Shown here one piece after another: positions 62,543 through 64,000 of a DNA stretch of 64,000 nt; the stretch's first letter is position 1; every line of letters begins with the position of its first letter. Position numbers and translations under genes: made by a program. The DNA lies in assembly GCA_949289565.1 (NCBI GenBank), contig CASEOO010000045.1:1-64000 (forward strand), written 5' to 3'. Source of the stretch: an uncultured Bacteroidales bacterium (GTDB taxonomy: Bacteria; Bacteroidota; Bacteroidia; Bacteroidales; UBA932). The notes beneath the pieces are model-generated. The model worked only from the letters and a program-made list of their open reading frames with translations, ran no database searches and was not told the origin of the DNA.

Positions 62543-63523
62543 ATGAAACTTAATGGTGTTTTGATATTTAGAATAACCGATTTCAGGCGATATTTTGATT
62601 TCCCTTCATTCTGGTCTGAAAAGGATGAATTTTTCCGGCTTGTCAAACCATATGACATTCTTGATGACTTCTTTTTCGATACGGAACAGGAGAAAAAGTA
62701 TTGTGCAGTGCTTTTCAGGTGTTTGAGACGCTATGACAACCTGTGGACTGAAATCAGATCTGCCGGGACAAAATCAGTGTTTATTACGTATGTGTCGGAT
62801 AACTGCAGACAACGGATGCATGAACCGTTTATTCACGAATTGACAGAGACCCAGATACGATGCTACAGATTAATAGAAAGCAAGTCAAAGGACAGGTATG
62901 CCGTACTTGGGCTTTTTTCTTTGTATATGATGCTCGGTTATATGCCTGATGAGACGGAAGTGTACAGCGCTTTGGATGTTATAGGCGGCCGGGATACTGG
63001 ACTTGATGACAGTGTTGTACCATTGAGGGAAGATATGGTTTTGGTATCATACGATGAATGGGAAACTCCGGAGTATCCGCTGATGATAAAAACTCTTGTC
63101 AATATGGGGATTTCTGATATAAGAATTTCCCCTGACAAAAATTCCCGGCGGGATAGCACAGTACTGAAACAGGGAGAGTGCGTGAATTGTATATTCCATG
63201 AAAACAAATGTTACAGAATCCTCAAACATAAAGACTCAAAAGGGGGATTTGATTTCAGGATACAGTACAATAGCAGAACCCGTAAAACAGATCTGCAGAT
63301 TAAGAAGATACTGTCAGGAGAAACAAGGGATATAGAAGATGTCGTGTCTTTCTATGCTGATAATAGCGGATATGTCCTGGTTAAATCTGATGGGAGTTAT
63401 TATCTGCATCAATTGGTAACGATGGCGAAATTTTTAAATAATTTACAACAAGAGTCTATTCTGACTGTGTCAAAAGACGAAAATGGAATAATAAGAGTAG
63501 TAACAGCTGAAAATATTTATTGA
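62543..63523 (+). CDS. Protein of unknown function in the AAA operon
   Basis: 326 residues, 11 bases after the AAA gene. No signal peptide, membrane helix or known motif. The N-terminal half is helical and rich in aromatics (FRRYFDFPSFWSEKDEFFRLVKPYD). The C-terminal third is strand-rich (VSFYADNSGYVLVKSDGSYYLHQLV), a little like a small beta-sandwich or WD-like fragment. Cysteines at CVNCIFHENKC are spaced C-x2-C-x7-C and could bind zinc or be incidental. Function cannot be assigned; operon position ties it to the AAA ATPase. Confidence 0.7.
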   Translation: MKLNGVLIFRITDFRRYFDFPSFWSEKDEFFRLVKPYDILDDFFFDTEQEKKYCAVLFRCLRRYDNLWTEIRSAGTKSVFITYVSDNCRQRMHEPFIHELTETQIRCYRLIESKSKDRYAVLGLFSLYMMLGYMPDETEVYSALDVIGGRDTGLDDSVVPLREDMVLVSYDEWETPEYPLMIKTLVNMGISDIRISPDKNSRRDSTVLKQGECVNCIFHENKCYRILKHKDSKGGFDFRIQYNSRTRKTDLQIKKILSGETRDIEDVVSFYADNSGYVLVKSDGSYYLHQLVTMAKFLNNLQQESILTVSKDENGIIRVVTAENIY

Positions 63524-63524
63524 A

Positions 63525-64000
63525 ATGAGGAAAGAGACATTATTAAAACTAAATGAGTTGCTGGCATGTAATGTAGCTGAGGAAGAGCTGCAGGAGTTGT
63601 GCAGGTCATCTGTAAAAAATGAATTCGAATGGATGTCTGATGCGATTGATAAAAAGATGCTTGTCGACAAAGTGGTCAGGTTGATGAACTTCCCTGTCGT
63701 AGTTTCGGACTCTATGCCGGTGTGTTCAAAACGAGAGGTTGATAAAAAGCTATACGTCATTTTATTGTTATGTGCGGTAATATACTTGGTTTTGAACTTG
63801 ATATGCAACTTGACTTTTCTGGGTTGGATTATATCTACTATTGCAATGTTTCTTTTAATCTACTTTTTTCAAAGTAGTTCGGGCAATAAAGTATCTGGGA
63901 AAGTACAAGTACTATACAAATCCGCTGATGAAATTGCTATGGAGATAGACAAAGTCGTAAATTATCTTAATGGCATGATGAGACAGGACAAGGAGTCTGA
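63525..64000 (+). CDS. Membrane protein, 3' end outside window
   Basis: The frame opens at the ATG at 63525, one base after the previous stop, and stays open through 64000, giving at least 158 residues (MRKETLLKLNELLACNV at the start). Residues about 76-112 hold two hydrophobic stretches, VILLLCAVIYLVLNLIC and FLGWIISTIAMFLLIYFF, which should be membrane helices. The rest is soluble and charged. No conserved motif is recognised. It continues the operon of the sigma-like, zincin-like and AAA genes, so further members probably lie beyond the window. Confidence 0.75.
   Translation, partial: MRKETLLKLNELLACNVAEEELQELCRSSVKNEFEWMSDAIDKKMLVDKVVRLMNFPVVVSDSMPVCSKREVDKKLYVILLLCAVIYLVLNLICNLTFLGWIISTIAMFLLIYFFQSSSGNKVSGKVQVLYKSADEIAMEIDKVVNYLNGMMRQDKES

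Overview
The window comes from a member of the Bacteroidota, most likely Bacteroidales. The evidence is two SusC/SusD pairs, a hybrid two-component regulator, many lipoproteins with a cysteine soon after the signal core, near absence of Shine-Dalgarno sequences, and several promoters of the Bacteroides type (TTTG, about 19 bp, TAnnTTTG). I cannot name the genus from sequence alone.

Layout. (1) 1-9.6 kb, nitrogen assimilation: PII protein and ammonium transporter on +, then asparagine synthetase and both glutamate synthase subunits on -. (2) 9.9-11.3 kb: a lone AAA/DUF4143 ATPase beside a 23-bp tandem repeat. (3) 11.3-27.3 kb: a polysaccharide utilisation locus made of a hybrid two-component regulator whose kinase and receiver look catalytically broken, SusC, SusD, a probable surface lipoprotein, a large DUF5695-like protein and a GH127 enzyme. 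(4) 27.4-32.4 kb: a polyol/fructose module with PfkB fructokinase, LacI-type regulator, long-chain mannitol-type dehydrogenase and an FHS-type MFS permease. (5) 32.6-44.8 kb: a second surface operon with a structured leader, a 65-residue peptide, two paralogous GLUG-like repeat proteins, SusC, SusD and a lipoprotein metallo-beta-lactamase-fold hydrolase. (6) 45.0-50.6 kb: a second GH127-type enzyme, aldose epimerase and GH3 glycosidase. (7) 50.6-56.3 kb: a CzcCBA/Cus-type metal efflux operon on -. (8) 56.4-64 kb: a visibly AT-richer block with a small Ig-like lipoprotein, then a tightly packed operon of a sigma-like protein, a probable membrane anti-sigma-like protein, a zincin-like protein, a small protein, a Ycf46-like AAA ATPase, an unknown protein and a membrane protein that runs off the end.

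How the parts connect. Palindromes of the form TGnAAACGTTTnCA occur in pairs 19 bp apart before the fructokinase, the dehydrogenase and the second surface operon, and singly before the aldose epimerase. In all four cases they lie 56-60 bp upstream of a -7-like box. This suggests that the LacI protein encoded here controls regions 4, 5 and part of 6 together, probably from an activating position. The most likely undescribed system is the sigma/zincin/AAA operon at the right end. The most testable new observations are the LacI operator architecture and the degenerate hybrid two-component regulator.
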